64,000 bases of DNA from Phyllostachys edulis (taxonomy: Eukaryota; Streptophyta; Magnoliopsida; Poales; Poaceae): assembly GCA_036346405.1 (NCBI GenBank), contig CM070561.1:8354441-8418440 (forward strand), read 5' to 3'. Every line of letters starts with the position of its first letter. The stretch's first letter is position 1. This document shows, one piece after another, positions 48,547 through 60,934 of this stretch. The notes under the pieces were generated by a model. The model was not told the origin of the DNA. It did no database searches and worked only from the letters and a program-made list of their open reading frames with translations. The translations under genes were made by a program, and so were the position numbers.

Positions 48547-49565
48547 GAAAACCCTATTAGAAATATAACAAGCAGTAGAGATCGCCTCATTAAAAACCTC
48601 CTAGGTGTGGAATGCTCATCTAGCATGGTCCCGCCATCTCTACAAGGGTCCTATTCTTCCTCTCTACAACACCATTCTGTTTGGGAACTCTAGGTGATGA
48701 AAACGGTGCTCTAGCCCCTATCGTAAGCAGAAAGTGGCAAAGGAAGAATTCTTGAATTCGTCCCATTGTCACTCCTAATGGCTCTCAACGCTCCAGAAGC
48801 TCAACAAAGAAGTCTAAGGACCAACTCTCTAAAGAACCCAAATGCCTCGTCCTTAGAAACCGTAAAATAAACCCATGAATACCGGAGTAATCATCCACAA
48901 TCACAAGCACATACCATTTCCCACCTACCGATTGAACTCTAGAAGGACCAACAAAGGTCTAAGTGCAAAAGTTGTCCAGTCCATCTGTCATCACTAAGGA
49001 GAGAGGTGGATGAGAAGCGAAACCATCTTACCATGTCTCAGGTGTGCACACAAGGTCTCTAATGACCTTGACCTAGGCGGACCTCTAATCAAATCCTTAC
49101 TCTCGACTCTAGTCAAGTGGTCGAAGCCTATGTGACCAAGCCTACGATGCCACAACACTAAATCATGGGAGTCAGAAGCTACAAGACACCTAGGGCTAGA
49201 AGCAGAAGAGACACGGAAATCAGCACAAAAGATCCTCTCAAACCTAGAGATCTCAAAGACAAGCTCACCAGAGGAATCTATAACCCTGCACTCACCACTC
49301 TTAAATCTCACCTCTAGACCCTCATCAAGCAGCTGAGAAACAGAAAGCAGATTATACCTCAGCTTACTTACCAAAGCGACGTCCTTGAGCATGAACTTGT
49401 TGTTGACGCGCACTGTGCCCTTGGCTATCACGGTCCCAGTAGAAGCATCCCCAAATGTGATCAATTCATTGCCGGATGCACGTGTGAGGGAGGAGAACCA
49501 TCTAGAATCCCCGGTCATGTGTCGAGAGCACCCGGAGTCAACAAGCCATATGTCCTCCTTCCTCG
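48547..49565 (-). pseudogene. SIRE-like copia protease and integrase core
   Basis: The minus strand reads VDSGCSRHMTGDSRWFSSL (aspartic protease), FMLKDVALVSKLRYNLLSVS and LWHRRLGHIGFDHLTRVESK (GAG-pre-integrase). The integrase catalytic core between 48546 and 48990 is frameshifted, and its acids cannot be read reliably. Confidence 0.85.
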
Positions 49566-49575
49566 CACGACGGAC

Positions 49576-50707
49576 CTACAAGGCACGAGCAGGAAACATC
49601 TGTGCCTCAGTACTGGGGTTAGTGATAAAAGACTTGGGAATCCAGTACTGAGTCACACGATGCTTAGGCAAAACAGTAGAAGCAGCAGTAAAATGGTTAG
49701 GAGCAAAATCATAATAACGCACACGAGAACCACCTAGACCTCTCCGAATCGACCTACCAAAAGGTCGGTACTCCCCCTGTCTAGATGCTACCCGCGGTCT
49801 CTCCTCACGAAATCCTAAACCAGAACGCTGCCTAGAACCACCAAAGGAGTCAAAGAAGTCATCTACGAACCTAGGCCTATGTCTAGCAGGAAAGACAGGC
49901 TGCCTAGCTCTAGAGACAACAGCAGGTGAAGGAACTCCTCTAATGGTTCTCAAGGTACTCATCCTCTCCTTCCTCTCAATCTTGGCTCTACGGAAGCAGA
50001 ACTCAACAATGTGGCCAATCTTCTTGCCAGAAGGTGCAATGGTACTTGACCTTTTGAGGGTCTGACCTGATGAAGTAGAAGCACCTATCTTGCTAGAAGT
50101 GGTTTGGGCAAAACCAGTGATTTAAAGACTATCTTGGATGGATTAGGGGGTTCTACCTCAAACAGGCCACTCTCAACAACTCTAACAACCTTAGGTGGAT
50201 GGTTCTTGGTATGCTCTAGGGAATCAAATCCTAGGCCTCTATTATTCACACTCACCTTAGATTTGTCTAGAATCATGTTGAGGTTCTTCTTCCCACCAAT
50301 AAATCTCTCAAGTGTCTCTTTAAGGTAGTCATTTTGTTTGGCTAGTTCATAACAAGAAGCACACTTATTTGACTTGCTAGCCCTATCGATTTTTCCTTAT
50401 AATGAACTACCTCAGCTTTCAAAGCCTCACAAGACACACAATAGTTATCCCTAATCTTATCCAACTGCTCTTTGAACTTAACTCTAAAAGCTTCTTGTAT
50501 CTTATCTACATTATGCCCAAGTTCAATACAAAGAGTACAAGAATCAAAATCAACAATTTTCTTTAAGCAGGTCATGGACATGGATTGTTCAATTTTAGCC
50601 TTTTCTTCTAGTGTCTTGTTTAAAGCATCATTCTCAAGTGTGAGTTTAACACAGTTTTCACATGAAGCGCTTTTAGAGTCTGTAATCATTTCCGACATCT
50701 CCTTCAT
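49576..50707 (-). pseudogene. SIRE-like copia gag C-terminal and coiled-coil region
   Basis: Contains an Arg-rich frame (49962-49576) ending TEAQMFPARAL just before the protease, and a coiled-coil-like, Lys/Glu/Leu-rich frame with regular CEALKAEV and CVKLTLENDAL motifs (50707-50342). Both are typical of the long gag of SIRE elements. A stop separates this from the protease (TAG after PARAL). Confidence 0.65.
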
Positions 50708-51244
50708 TTTAATCTTATTTTTCTCACAATGAGAGCAGTGTGACTAGCATCAAATTTACTCAGGTTCTTTTGTAGCACTATCCAATTTTAGTTCAAGCAA
50801 AGCACAATTTGAACAAGGCAAAGGGATAGCATCAACAATAGTCACATCTAAAGCAATGGCATTCATGCAAGCGTGACTAGACTTGAGAGTTTCTAGTTCA
50901 TCGAGCATCTTTCAATTGATTTGTAACAGAGGAATGAGCAAGTCTTAGAGTTACCAATTCATCATACATTCGAACAAGCATCACAAACATCTTGGGACTA
51001 ATCGATTTGAGTGTAGCAACTTCTAGTTTCAAGTTATCAATCATGATGTCCTAATTCTTAAGCATTCTAGCTTGCTTATCTAATTTTCGTTCGAAATGAC
51101 CAAAGCACGTTTCATCCGGCGGTGAGGACATACCTCATCGGGATCATTGAAAAGGTCGTAAATCGTTGGAGGAGTCGACGTCATGGTATCGCTAGCCATG
51201 AAGCACATGCCGGTGAAGTCTGGGCCTTCTTCTTGCCATGAGAG

Positions 51245-52267
51245 TCATCGTAAATAGTCCTCCGTCTCCGAGTCCACATCGCTCATGTTAACATTCTCAA
51301 GAGCGGTAAGGACTTGGCTAACTAACTTGCGATAGTTTGGCTTCTTGCCTTTCTTGTCTTTGGCTTGATGGCGCCTCAGAGAGTCCTTCTCCTCCTTGCC
51401 CTTCAGCTTGGGGCACTTGGAGCGAATGTGGTTAGGCTCACCACACTCGAAACAAGTGACAGGGCCACCTCTCCTCCTGTTCCTCACTTTGTTATAAACT
51501 CTCGAGAATTTGGTGGATAGGAGGGCTAAATCATCTTCAGGTAGCTTCTCTAACTGCTCATCGCTCAAAGAATGTAAAGCTGACAAAGAAAAACCAGATG
51601 AGCCAAAATCAAAGGAATCAGTCGAGCTACCCTTCGATGGGTCGACCACCAAAGCCATCGACTGTTTTGGGAGACGCGAGATAAAGTCAATCTCATGCGT
51701 CTTCAACCTCGAGTAGAGCTTATCCATGGTAAGCTCACTCATGACAGTGTTGTCATTGATAGATGTGATCTTCATCCCCCAGACCTTCACATCAAGAGCA
51801 CCTAGAAGCTGGCGTGCATTCTCAGACTCAGTGAAAACAAGATCAACAAATACGAAGATCATGGAGAATCTTGGAGAACCTCCCCACAAATCATCTAAAG
51901 ACTCACGGTCTTTGCTCAATCTTTGAGTATTCTTTCTTGAGTGGTTCTGCCTCACTTCCTTGATCGCGATCGAGCCCTCGTGGTAGTCACAGAGAGTTCT
52001 CCAGATCTCGTGAGCGGACCTCAAATGAGCCACACGCTCAAACTCGGATCGACTAAGACCTTGGATCAAGAAGTTGCGAGCTTTCTTTGTTAGCCTCAAT
52101 GTCCGGAGTGATCACATCGTCATCGGCCAAGACGACATATGGATTTTTGACCTTAAGCCAAATAGCGCCCTTGAGCCTCGATGTAGGCTTGCATGCGAGC
52201 CTTCGATAGAAGCAAAATCAACTCCATCGAAAATATGAGGTTTGAGTGAATACTTGTCAGTCGCCAT
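51245..52267 (-). pseudogene. SIRE-like copia gag
   Basis: Starts at the ATG at 52267 (MATDKYSLKPHIFDGVDFAS), followed by small frame shifts to about 52100. It then runs as one 284-codon frame through NFLIQGLSRSEFERV, HEIWRTLCDYHEGS and the zinc knuckle CFECGEPNHIRSKC (C-X2-C-X4-H-X4-C), ending with an acidic tail DVDSETEDYLR. Region 50708-51244 is gag-like but broken. Confidence 0.85.
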
Positions 52268-52309
52268 GGCTTCAAAGACCGGTTAAGATCTATGAGAAGA
52301 GCTAACCGG

Positions 52310-52321
52310 GCTCTGATACCA
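52310..52321 (-). other. SIRE-like copia primer-binding site
   Basis: Reads TGGTATCAGAGC on the minus strand, an exact initiator Met-tRNA complement, two bases inside the 5' LTR. Confidence 0.9.
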
Positions 52322-52323
52322 AT

Positions 52324-54280
52324 TGTAGGACCGGAAAGGCGACTAGAGGGGGGGTGAATAGGAGCACCAATTTATTTTTGCAAAGATAATGGATTCAATT
52401 CTCAAATCGCAAATCACTCCAATAGCTATGAGAGCTATGAAGATGAATGCTTAAGCACAGTGGAAGACTTGAATGAATCCACTCCTAAACCCTCAAAGCA
52501 TAGCAGCAAACTCCCTGAAGAAATCCTGAAAAATCAGGGACAAAGGTACTACTCATTTGTTGTAAGTCTTGGTACTACCGCATCGCGGTACTACCATGAG
52601 CAAATGTCTTGATACTACCGCATCAGCAGTACTACCTCGAGCAAAAGTGCGGTACTACCGATTGTCTGACGATGAATGTAAACACTGAAAACAAAATCGA
52701 AAATCGGCGTAACTTTTAAACCGTAAGGCCAAACTCCACCAAATTTGGAACACACCTTCCTATGGGTATTAGGAACCTATTCCAAGTGGCGATCGTCCAG
52801 ATCTCGTCAAAGTTTCGATCTTTTCAGTTTTACCTAAGAAGGGCAAAGAACCGAGCAAAACGAAAAACTTGATCCAACTCTTGCTCGTGGGAGAATGATG
52901 ATCTAGGTGACCTTAGATACGTTCCCACATGTCACAGCAAGGAGTAAGAGTGCACAAGAACAACCAAAAACCAATGGATCAAGGAAGCACCCAAAATCAT
53001 CAAAAGAGAAGGAAGAACACAAGAGGGGAGCTCATCTTTGGAGGAACATCCATAGATTGATTCATGATGTTCTGGTTCAGACCACTCCCTCAGGAGGACA
53101 AGAGCTCCATCCAAGAGCATACACATCAATCCATCTCTCTAGAGCCTATGCCTCTCTTTTCTTCCCTAAACCCTAAAAACCAAACTAGGGTTTTCAAATG
53201 AAGTGCCTTAGGCTGCTGTGAACAGCACCCTCTCTATTTATATGAGGCCTAGAGCTTCTAGAAGACTTAACCCTAATGGGCTCCCGTTAGGCCCAATAAC
53301 AAGCAGGACACACACGCATACGCATTTTAAAGCGCCGTCTTCACTTTTCTTGACCTAAACCACTTCTTGGCCTTGCGTCTTGCGCCGTGGGTTGGTATTA
53401 GGTCACCAAGGTGGTATTTGGTGAAATTACCAAAATACCCTTCTCGATCCTTCTCCATGGACCGAGTCCAATCTGTCAAAGCAATCGCTTTGCTTTCATA
53501 CGTGTAGGTTGATCAACGGCTCTCATCATGTCGGCAAGTCTCTCCGTCCAATCCCATCGGAACCTCCAAGGCACTTGCACCGACCCCCGCGCCGCTTGAT
53601 CCAACCAGCTGCATCGAACTGCCGGTTCGATCCACCTCGTCCATTCTGTGCCATGCTTGAGTCACCTGACCTCACCCGGCATCCATGATCGTTCTGGACC
53701 TCAGCTCTCCTAGCTTAGTCCCGATCCTCCTCGCCGTTGACCGTCATTGACCTGCAAGCCACCTGCACAGCAATAGACCAAGAAATCGTCTCCGGGAACA
53801 AGTTCTTCACAACTTGACCCACGTTAGCTCAAAACATGCAATGTGCAACATATATGCATTAACAAACATGGAAATGACATAACCCAAAAACAAATCTCCA
53901 AGCTAAACGAAACTCAGAAACCAAATCGGTACTACCGTCATGTTATGGCCGGTACTACCGCACTGCGGTAGTACCGCACCCATAACTGCGGTCGTACCGC
54001 TCCTCAAGGAAATCCAAAACTTCCAAAAACACTTGTTCTGGAAAAACCATACCGCTTTGCTTGCGGTAATACCGACCAGCGGTACTACCGTCAAACACAA
54101 GCCGGTACTACCGCATCGCGGTAGTACCGCGCATTACACGCCGGTACTACCGATTATCCTGACACTTGCTGAAAACAGGATTTCAACAAAACCGAAAACG
54201 ATCGTTTCGACAAACCCAAAGAGCTATTGCCAATTGTACCATCACATAAAGATCGTGAGCATATCCCCATGATATCCACA
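52324..54280 (-). repeat. 5' LTR of SIRE-like copia with palindromic motif arrays
   Basis: Contains clusters of CGGTACTACCG and CGGTAGTACCG-type motifs at 52545-52665 and 53930-54155, arranged in both orientations. These could form hairpins or bind a factor. Their role is unknown. Confidence 0.95.
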
Positions 54281-54285
54281 AGAAC

Positions 54286-55645
54286 GGAACAGTCAAGTGC
54301 TTCTCAGAAGATGAACTTGGTGTTGTGAGGTTCGGGTAGCGCCTTCTGGTTCCAAAGGACATGGAATTGCGGAATTTGATCCTCCGCGAAGCCCATGATT
54401 CTCCTTTGTCCATTCATCCTGGGGCCACGAAGATGTATCAAGATCTCCGCCAGAGATTTTGGTGGACCCGAATGATACGCGAGATTGCGAAGTTCGTTGC
54501 CGAGTGCGACGTGTGTCATCGTGTAAAGGTCGAGCATCAGCGTCCAGTAGGACAGCTTCAGCCTTTGCCTGTGCCTGAGTGGAAGTGGGATTCGATCGGG
54601 ATGGATTTTATCACCGGTCTACCCAGGTCACCGAAAGGAAATGATGCCATTTGGGTTTTCATTGATCGGTTGACTAAAGTGGCACACTTTCTTCCAGTCA
54701 AGACTAAGATTCGTACCAGTCACCTAGCTGAGCTCTATGTATCCAGGATCGTGAGCTTGCATGGTGTGCTGAAGACGACCGTTTCTGTTCGTGGTTCCAT
54801 CTTCACTTCACAGTTCTGGCATAGCTTGCAAGCAGCTATGGGAACTCGCCTTTCCTTCAGCACAGCATATCATCCCCAAACTAATGGTCAGACTGAAAGA
54901 GACAACCAAGTTTTGAAAGACATGCTTCGTGCTTGTATCCTTTCCTATGGGAAGCATTGGGAGAAATGCTTGCTATTAGCCGAGTTTTCTTACAACAACA
55001 GCTTTCAAGCCAGTCTTGGCATGGCACCTTTCGAGGCCTTATACGGGAGGAAGTGCAGAACCCCGTTGAATTGGTCTGAGACCGGCGAAAGACTTTTCTT
55101 TGGCCCGGACTTGATTAATGAGGCTGAGAGTCAAGTCCAGCTTATTCGTGATCGTTTGCGCACGGCTCAGTCAAGGCAAAAGAGCTATGCGGATCGCTGT
55201 CGTCGTGAGTTGAGTTTTGAGCCTAATGACTTTGTTTATCTCAAAGTCTCTCATTTGAAGGGCCATCAACGTTTCGGCGTCAAGGGCAAGTTAGCTCCTC
55301 GATATGTTGGTCCCTACCGCATCATCGAGAAGAAAGGAGCTGTTGCTTATAAGTTGGAATTGCCTACTGCACTTGAGGGGGTACATGAAGTGTTCCATGT
55401 GTCCCAGTTAAAGAAGTGCCTCCGTGTTCCAACTGAGGAAGCTCTGTTGGAAACTCTTGATGTTCAAGAAGATTTGACCTATCGCGAGCACCCTGTTCGC
55501 ATCCTTGAAGAGGCTGAACGAAGAACAAGGAATTGTGTCATCAAATTCCTTCAAGTTCAGTGATCAAATCATTCCGAGGATGAAGCAACTTGGGAACAGG
55601 AAGATCGTCTCCGTGCGGACTACCCATCTTTCTTTTCCGAGTGAG
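54286..55645 (+). pseudogene. Gypsy integrase and chromodomain
   Basis: The pol frame resumes directly after the second AGAAC: NGTVKCFSEDELGVVRFG, TAG (54337), then the zinc-binding HDSPLSIHPG..CDVCHRVK and the core GMDFITGLPRSPKG. The second catalytic region reads SVRGSIFTSQFW, where the usual SDRG Asp has become Val; the Glu in NGQTERDNQVL is kept. The C-terminus carries a chromodomain (YREHPVRILEEAERRTRN, VIKFLQVQ, then EATWEQEDRLR) interrupted by TGA at 55561, the usual Trp position. Chromodomains guide chromovirus insertion toward heterochromatin. Confidence 0.9.
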
Positions 55646-55694
55646 CCAAATCTCGGGACGAGATTTTTGTAAGTGGGGGGGGGAGGGGAGGTTT

Positions 55695-58600
55695 TGTAAC
55701 ATCCCAAATATGGTTATGTGTTTTAAATGTAAGAAAATGAGAAGAAATTTAAACTTTTCTTATATCTTGATGTTTTTGAACTTTTCTGTAATTCTTGTAA
55801 AGGAATTATGGGAAATCAAAAACCTAAACCTCCAATTGACTAAAGTCATGACCACCTGGTGAGAATCTTGTGTTCAACCCCTAGAAATAATTTTTTTCTT
55901 GGTTCTAGGGAAGCTGTGTGACACCTCTGAAAATTTTTATAATTTTTAGAAATTATTTGATAATTTTTAAGAGGCAGTCAAACCAGTTTGACTCTTGGTC
56001 ACACCCTAGAACAACCCTTGTAAATTTTTGGAGAAAAATGTTGTGCATAAAAACTTCTGGAAAATTTATACAAGGTTTATCCTGTAGCTAGAAATCTCTA
56101 GTCAAAATTTCAGAATTTTTGGAGTTAGTTTGCTACCTCTAATAATTCTTCCAAGAATTCAGCTTGTTTTGAAACCCTAGTCAACCCCTGTTGGACTCGA
56201 GTCAGACTCGAGCCCAACCGCCATTTCTGGTGCGACCCAACCCCTTCCCGCTTAGCCCGAGCTTGTTCAAACACGCACTTGATGTGAGCTATTGGATTTC
56301 AATCTAACAACCCACGATGATTGGGCCGTTCGGACCTCCCCTTCTCCCTATCAATCTCAGCCGTCCAAATCTAATCAGACCGCTAGGTTTGATCCAAACG
56401 TTTGGAGCTCTCCAAATGCTCGGTTCAATCGTGGCCATCCAAATCAGATCCAACCATCACGTGGTTTGGGTTAGTGCGTTAGGGTTTGACTCAACCCTTG
56501 TTCACTTTGGACTCGAGCCGCCTTTGGCCTTTCTCGCTGACTGGTGGACCCCATTGCCTCCTGGTCATCGTCTTCTCCTCCCTCTGTCCCTTACACGAGC
56601 GCCAGCAAGCCATGGCGTGTGCAGAGCATGAGCGAGGCTATGCATTGTCCCTTCTTTGTCCTAGCAACGGCTCTTAGCACATAATGCTTACCAGTGTTGC
56701 CCTCAAAGTCTCGTCTTTACCTACTCCCATCCCCTCGGCTCATGGCAGCAGCTTTGACCCAAGCTCATCTTTGATTGTTGCCGTCGCTCACTCTTTGCTC
56801 TCTCGGCTATAAGTAGCCACTGAGCCTCCTTTGCATCCCTTTTAGCATCCTTGAGTTTTGCCAAGCACCTCACTGCTTGTTTGAGCTCAATAGCCAAAAA
56901 AACCCTAAATCCGCCATTGTTGACCGCGAGCAAGCTCCTTGGTCTTCAGTGTTCCAGTGGCTCTCTTTCAAATCTTTTTGCTCCTCCTTGTTCCTCTAAT
57001 CACCTTGAGCTAAACCACTAATCCAATTTTGGTTTGCCTCAGCAAGAAGCAGCTAATTTTGGAGTTGCCCCCTTTTTGGCCGAAACTCTTCATCGTCTTC
57101 CTTAGCTCCGGTAAGGGCTCCATTCTTCAATTAAACGCTCATGGACCCTCTGTGAGTTATAATGGAGCTAACCCTACCACTCGGTTGTGTTCTTGTTGCT
57201 CAGACCGGCTTCTCCACGTCTTCTTCCTCAGTGTTGGCGCTGCTCCTAGTCGCCGGAGCTGCTCCGACCATCTCCAGGCCTCCGCACACTTTAGGTAGCT
57301 TCTTGGTAGCCCCTAGAAGCAGTGGCGCTCGCTTACTTGAACAATGCGGAGCTTATTTTTTTGCTTTTCGGGTTTGGCCATGTTGGTCACCTCCGCTCTT
57401 CTCCGGCTCGCCCGCGTTCTAGACCGCTGCCGCCATCGAGAGTAGGTCCAATGGGTGCGCATTGTTATTGTGAACCCGTTGCTATCCTTGGTTTGTACCG
57501 CTGTGGCTGGAGCCACCAGCGATAAGCCGTGCAGTGCCCTCTGTCGCGTTGTCGGACGAGCAGCATAGTGCCTTTGTCGGATTAGGACATAGATCCTCCC
57601 ATTAAATGCTAATCAATGTTTAATCACTGTTAATTATGGGTTAGTATTTAATGCTGTCTTAATCTGGGCCTTATCTACCACTGACAGTGGGCCCCACACT
57701 TTTAAAAGCGCTCTGTGCGCGTGCATGTGCTTCAATCAGCTCTGGACCGTTGGATTAAAAATCAACGGCCCAGATCTGTTGGGCCGTTCGGACCACTTCA
57801 TCGTCACATTCGTTGTGAGCCGTTCATTTTCAGATCTGTGGCTCAGATTGAAGTGAACGTTCGGACCGTCCGAATGTTCACTTCAATCTCAGCCCTTCAT
57901 CCTGAGATCAACGACCCACATTCGTTTGAACGTTCGGACCGTCCGAAGGTTCAATCGCGGTGGACCGTTGGATCTTGATCTATCGGTTTGTTTTGCTTTT
58001 CGTGGAGCGCGCGTGCGCTGTGCTGCGGTGCACGTGGGCCATTGGATTTGATCTCAACGGCCCATGATTTTCCTTTTCGGTTGTGTTTTCTAAAAAACCG
58101 GTAAGTTTTATTTGTTAACTGAAAATTGCATTAAACTTTAAAATTGCATAACTAATTCATTTTAAATCCTTTTCGGCTGATTCAAATTTTGTTAGTTCTG
58201 GTTTTAACTAAGCTTTAATCTAAAAATGGTTGTAAGCTTAGTTTTGCTACAGAAAAATCTGTTAATAGATTTAAAATTAGTTTAGCTTTAATTGTTGCAT
58301 TAAAAATTTATTTAACTTGAAAATTGCATAAGTAATTCTCTGTAACTCCTTTTTGAGTGAAATCAACTTTGTTGGTTTCCTCTGTTAGTAAGCTTATTTG
58401 AAAAATAGTTTTTAGGCATGCTACTATTTTTAAAAGTTTTGTAATTGCATTTAATTTGTTCACTTTTTCATGTCTTTGAAAAATCATAGAAAATGCATCC
58501 TAGCTCCAAATGAGGTGAATCAAATTGTGTTGTTCATCTTATGTGGTTCTTCATTTACCTTAAAAATTTCAGGTGCAACACCTCTCTGTAAATTTGTGCC

Positions 58601-60550
58601 AAAAGTTTAATTTCGGATGAATAGTAACCGAAGTGAATTTGCAGCCTTTTTCCAGCAGTCAGAAGTTGTTTTAGCCATAACTTTTGCATTAAGAATCCAA
58701 ATCAATTGGTTCTTATTGCTAAATTCCTTAAAAATCTTTCCCTACCTTTTGTAAAAATTTTAGAGCTTTTGGTGGAAGTTGGTTTTTGAGACTTTTCGGT
58801 GTTCTTCGTTCTTATCGGTTCTTTTCGTTAGGTGCCGACGAGTCCGTTGGTTGCGAAACAGATCGTCTGGAACATATTGAGTACCTCCAACAAGGCAAGC
58901 AATTTGATCATACTAATCCGAGTAATTTCAAAGTCTAAATATCTTGTTTACAACTATATGTATTGCATGCTCTATTTTGTTGTTAAACTATGGTTCGATT
59001 AGTTGATCCTCTAGATGCATAATCTGTAGCTAAATAGTTATCCTCTACTACTGAGCCTAGGTTATCTTGCTGTGATTAGAGTTCGTTGGATGAGCTTGTC
59101 ACTTAGTAGTTTACGAGTTGTTAATGCTTAGTCATGCATAGATACCGGTAGAATTGGACGGTTATCGACTTGGTCAATAACTTCGATCACACAAATCTAT
59201 TTATTACCATATGTCTAGCACTTTGTGCTTTGTTACTTTGTAAATCTAAAACTGAAAATAAAATATTTTGGACTTGGGCATATTGGTATGTTGGTGTGAT
59301 TGTTTTGGTGTGACTGGAATGATGCCCGAGTCAACAAGGACCGAATTACTTGCACCATTGATCCAAGCACTTTTACGTGCTAACCACACGAGGGGGATAT
59401 GGAACCTCTTTTGGCTTAGTACTTTGGCGTGTGTTAGCTTCGAGTCGCATGGTGGTTGTGTGTGTGTGTTGTGTTGAAAAAGAAAACGGTGTTAGGTGTT
59501 TAGGGTGAGCAGTGGTGGAGCGTTATCCACTGCAAGGAGCATCGGCCTTTATAAGGACGGTGAGCATCTTTGATGACTCCGTATCAACGTATGGGGATAT
59601 CTATTCCCATGTGGGCGACTCGTAGTTAATGCATTCCATTGGAAAGTGTCATGTAAGACTAGTCGTGCCGGCGTACCAAAGGAAGTGTGCTAAATAGCTT
59701 GGCGAAAAGGCGGTCTCACGTGTGGGTACATTGGTACATCCCTGCAGGGTATAAACTATTCGAATAGCCTCGTCCTAGGTTATGGACAAGCTTGGTTATT
59801 TTCCACAAGAATTAGACTACAACCTTTAATTAAAACTTGATGTTGGTTGGTATGAATGGGTAATTCATGCTACTATTGTGGTGACTAATGGGTTAGTCAC
59901 TTCCAGGTTGTTGTTGTCATCTATCTATTGTTATTATTGTTATCTCACTGTTATTTAAACTTAAAAATAGATTGCAAAAACTGCTTTCAAGTTATTACCT
60001 TATTGCAAATGAAAAATTGCTTTATGCTGAAAATAAACCTACAACCTACTCCACTGAGAAAGGTTGCATGTAGCTATGTATAGGCTGTTACTTGTAAGTC
60101 TTGCGAGTACATTTTTGTACTCATTTGCTTTGCTTAACTTGTGCAGAGGAGGTCGATCCCCAAGGGATTGACTTTGGTGATCCAGACTTCGTGTTGGACG
60201 ACTAGCTGGCGGCCCGGTCAGTTGCCATGTGGGCTTAAAGGCAAACTGCGGCTTTTTGTTTATCGCCATCTTATGGCATTTTGCTTCCGCTGTTATTTAT
60301 CTCTTTTTAGCTTTTGTGGCCGGTTGGCTCTTGCTGTAATAAGTCTATTATGTATGTCTTTTGTTTAATCTAGTTCTTGTTTCGGTTCTATGCTTGTATG
60401 GAATTGATGCATGATTTTGTAAAAGGGTGTGTGTACAACACTTCTGGGATGTACACATTTTCCCGAGGCACGTGATATTTTGTTTGTGATGCTAGGGTCA
60501 ATTAGAAGACTAAGCATTACAAGCTAAATACCACGGGGGCGGTCTCCACG
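55695..60550 (+). repeat. 3' LTR of the gypsy element
   Basis: Begins TGTAACATCCC after the G-rich polypurine tract. A TATA-like TATAAGTA lies at 56808-56815. Around 57730-58060 many inverted copies of CCGTTGGAT/ATCAACGG and GTTCGGACCGTCCGAA occur. The last bases read CTCCACG rather than CA, a small terminal change. No protein is encoded. Confidence 0.93.
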
Positions 60551-60555
60551 GCAAC

Positions 60556-60670
60556 CATCGCTAAAGCTCCGTTGGAATAGGCCCAGCTCGAACACATTCG
60601 AAGATAGTTTGTATCCTTCTTGATGCGTGAGGTCATAAGCCCAAACGGGATGTTCCACAATATAGAGTGA
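60556..60670 (+). pseudogene. CACTA-1 Ulp1-like gene, last exon continued
   Basis: After the duplicated GCAAC the exon from 28332 continues in frame: ATIAKAPLE, stop, AQLEHIRR, stop, FVSFLMREVISPNGMFHNIE, terminal TGA. This resembles the end of CACTA-encoded Ulp1-like proteins. Both internal stops are TAG and could derive from CAG. Confidence 0.6.
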
Positions 60671-60934
60671 ACTTGATTGGGATAAGATTGAACTTTATGG
60701 AACATGTATGTATATTTGTTCATAAATAGTTAATTTTAGTTCACTTGAATTAATTGATTTATGAAATGGATGTGCTTGTTTATGAAATAAATGTGAATTG
60801 GATGTGCTTGTTTCTGAAATGAATGTGAATTGGATATGTACTTGTTGTGTTTCTGCTTGTTTCAGAGGACATGGCTAGCATTTCTTGAGGCTAGCCAATA
60901 AATGGAAATAGTTTTAGCAATACAAAAAGAATAC

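Larger units (their letters stand above)
42996..54280 (-). mobile_element. SIRE/Maximus-like Ty1/copia element inserted in gypsy pol
   Basis: LTRs at 42996-44936 and 52324-54280 begin TGTAGGACCGGAAAGG and end GATATCCACA on the plus strand. A perfect AGAAC duplication lies at 42991-42995 and 54281-54285. The minus strand carries the primer site TGGTATCAGAGC (52321-52310) and a polypurine tract CAAGGGGGAGAT beside 44937. Gag, protease, integrase, RT and RNase H are encoded on the minus strand. The 11.3-kb size and long 3' spacer fit the SIRE group. Confidence 0.95.
28340..60550 (+). mobile_element. Ty3/gypsy chromovirus (Tekay-like) with two nested insertions
   Basis: LTRs of about 4.83 kb (net) and 4.86 kb begin TGTAACATCCC. 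A perfect 5-bp duplication GCAAC lies at 28335-28339 and 60551-60555. The primer site TGGTATTAGAGCC is at 39159-39171 and a G-rich polypurine tract ends at 55694. Removing the CACTA (29279-35259) and the copia (42996-54280) with their duplications leaves about 14.9 kb. Gag-pol order is gag, protease, RT, RNase H, integrase, chromodomain. Many stop codons are present, nearly all explainable as C-to-T or G-to-A changes. Confidence 0.95.
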
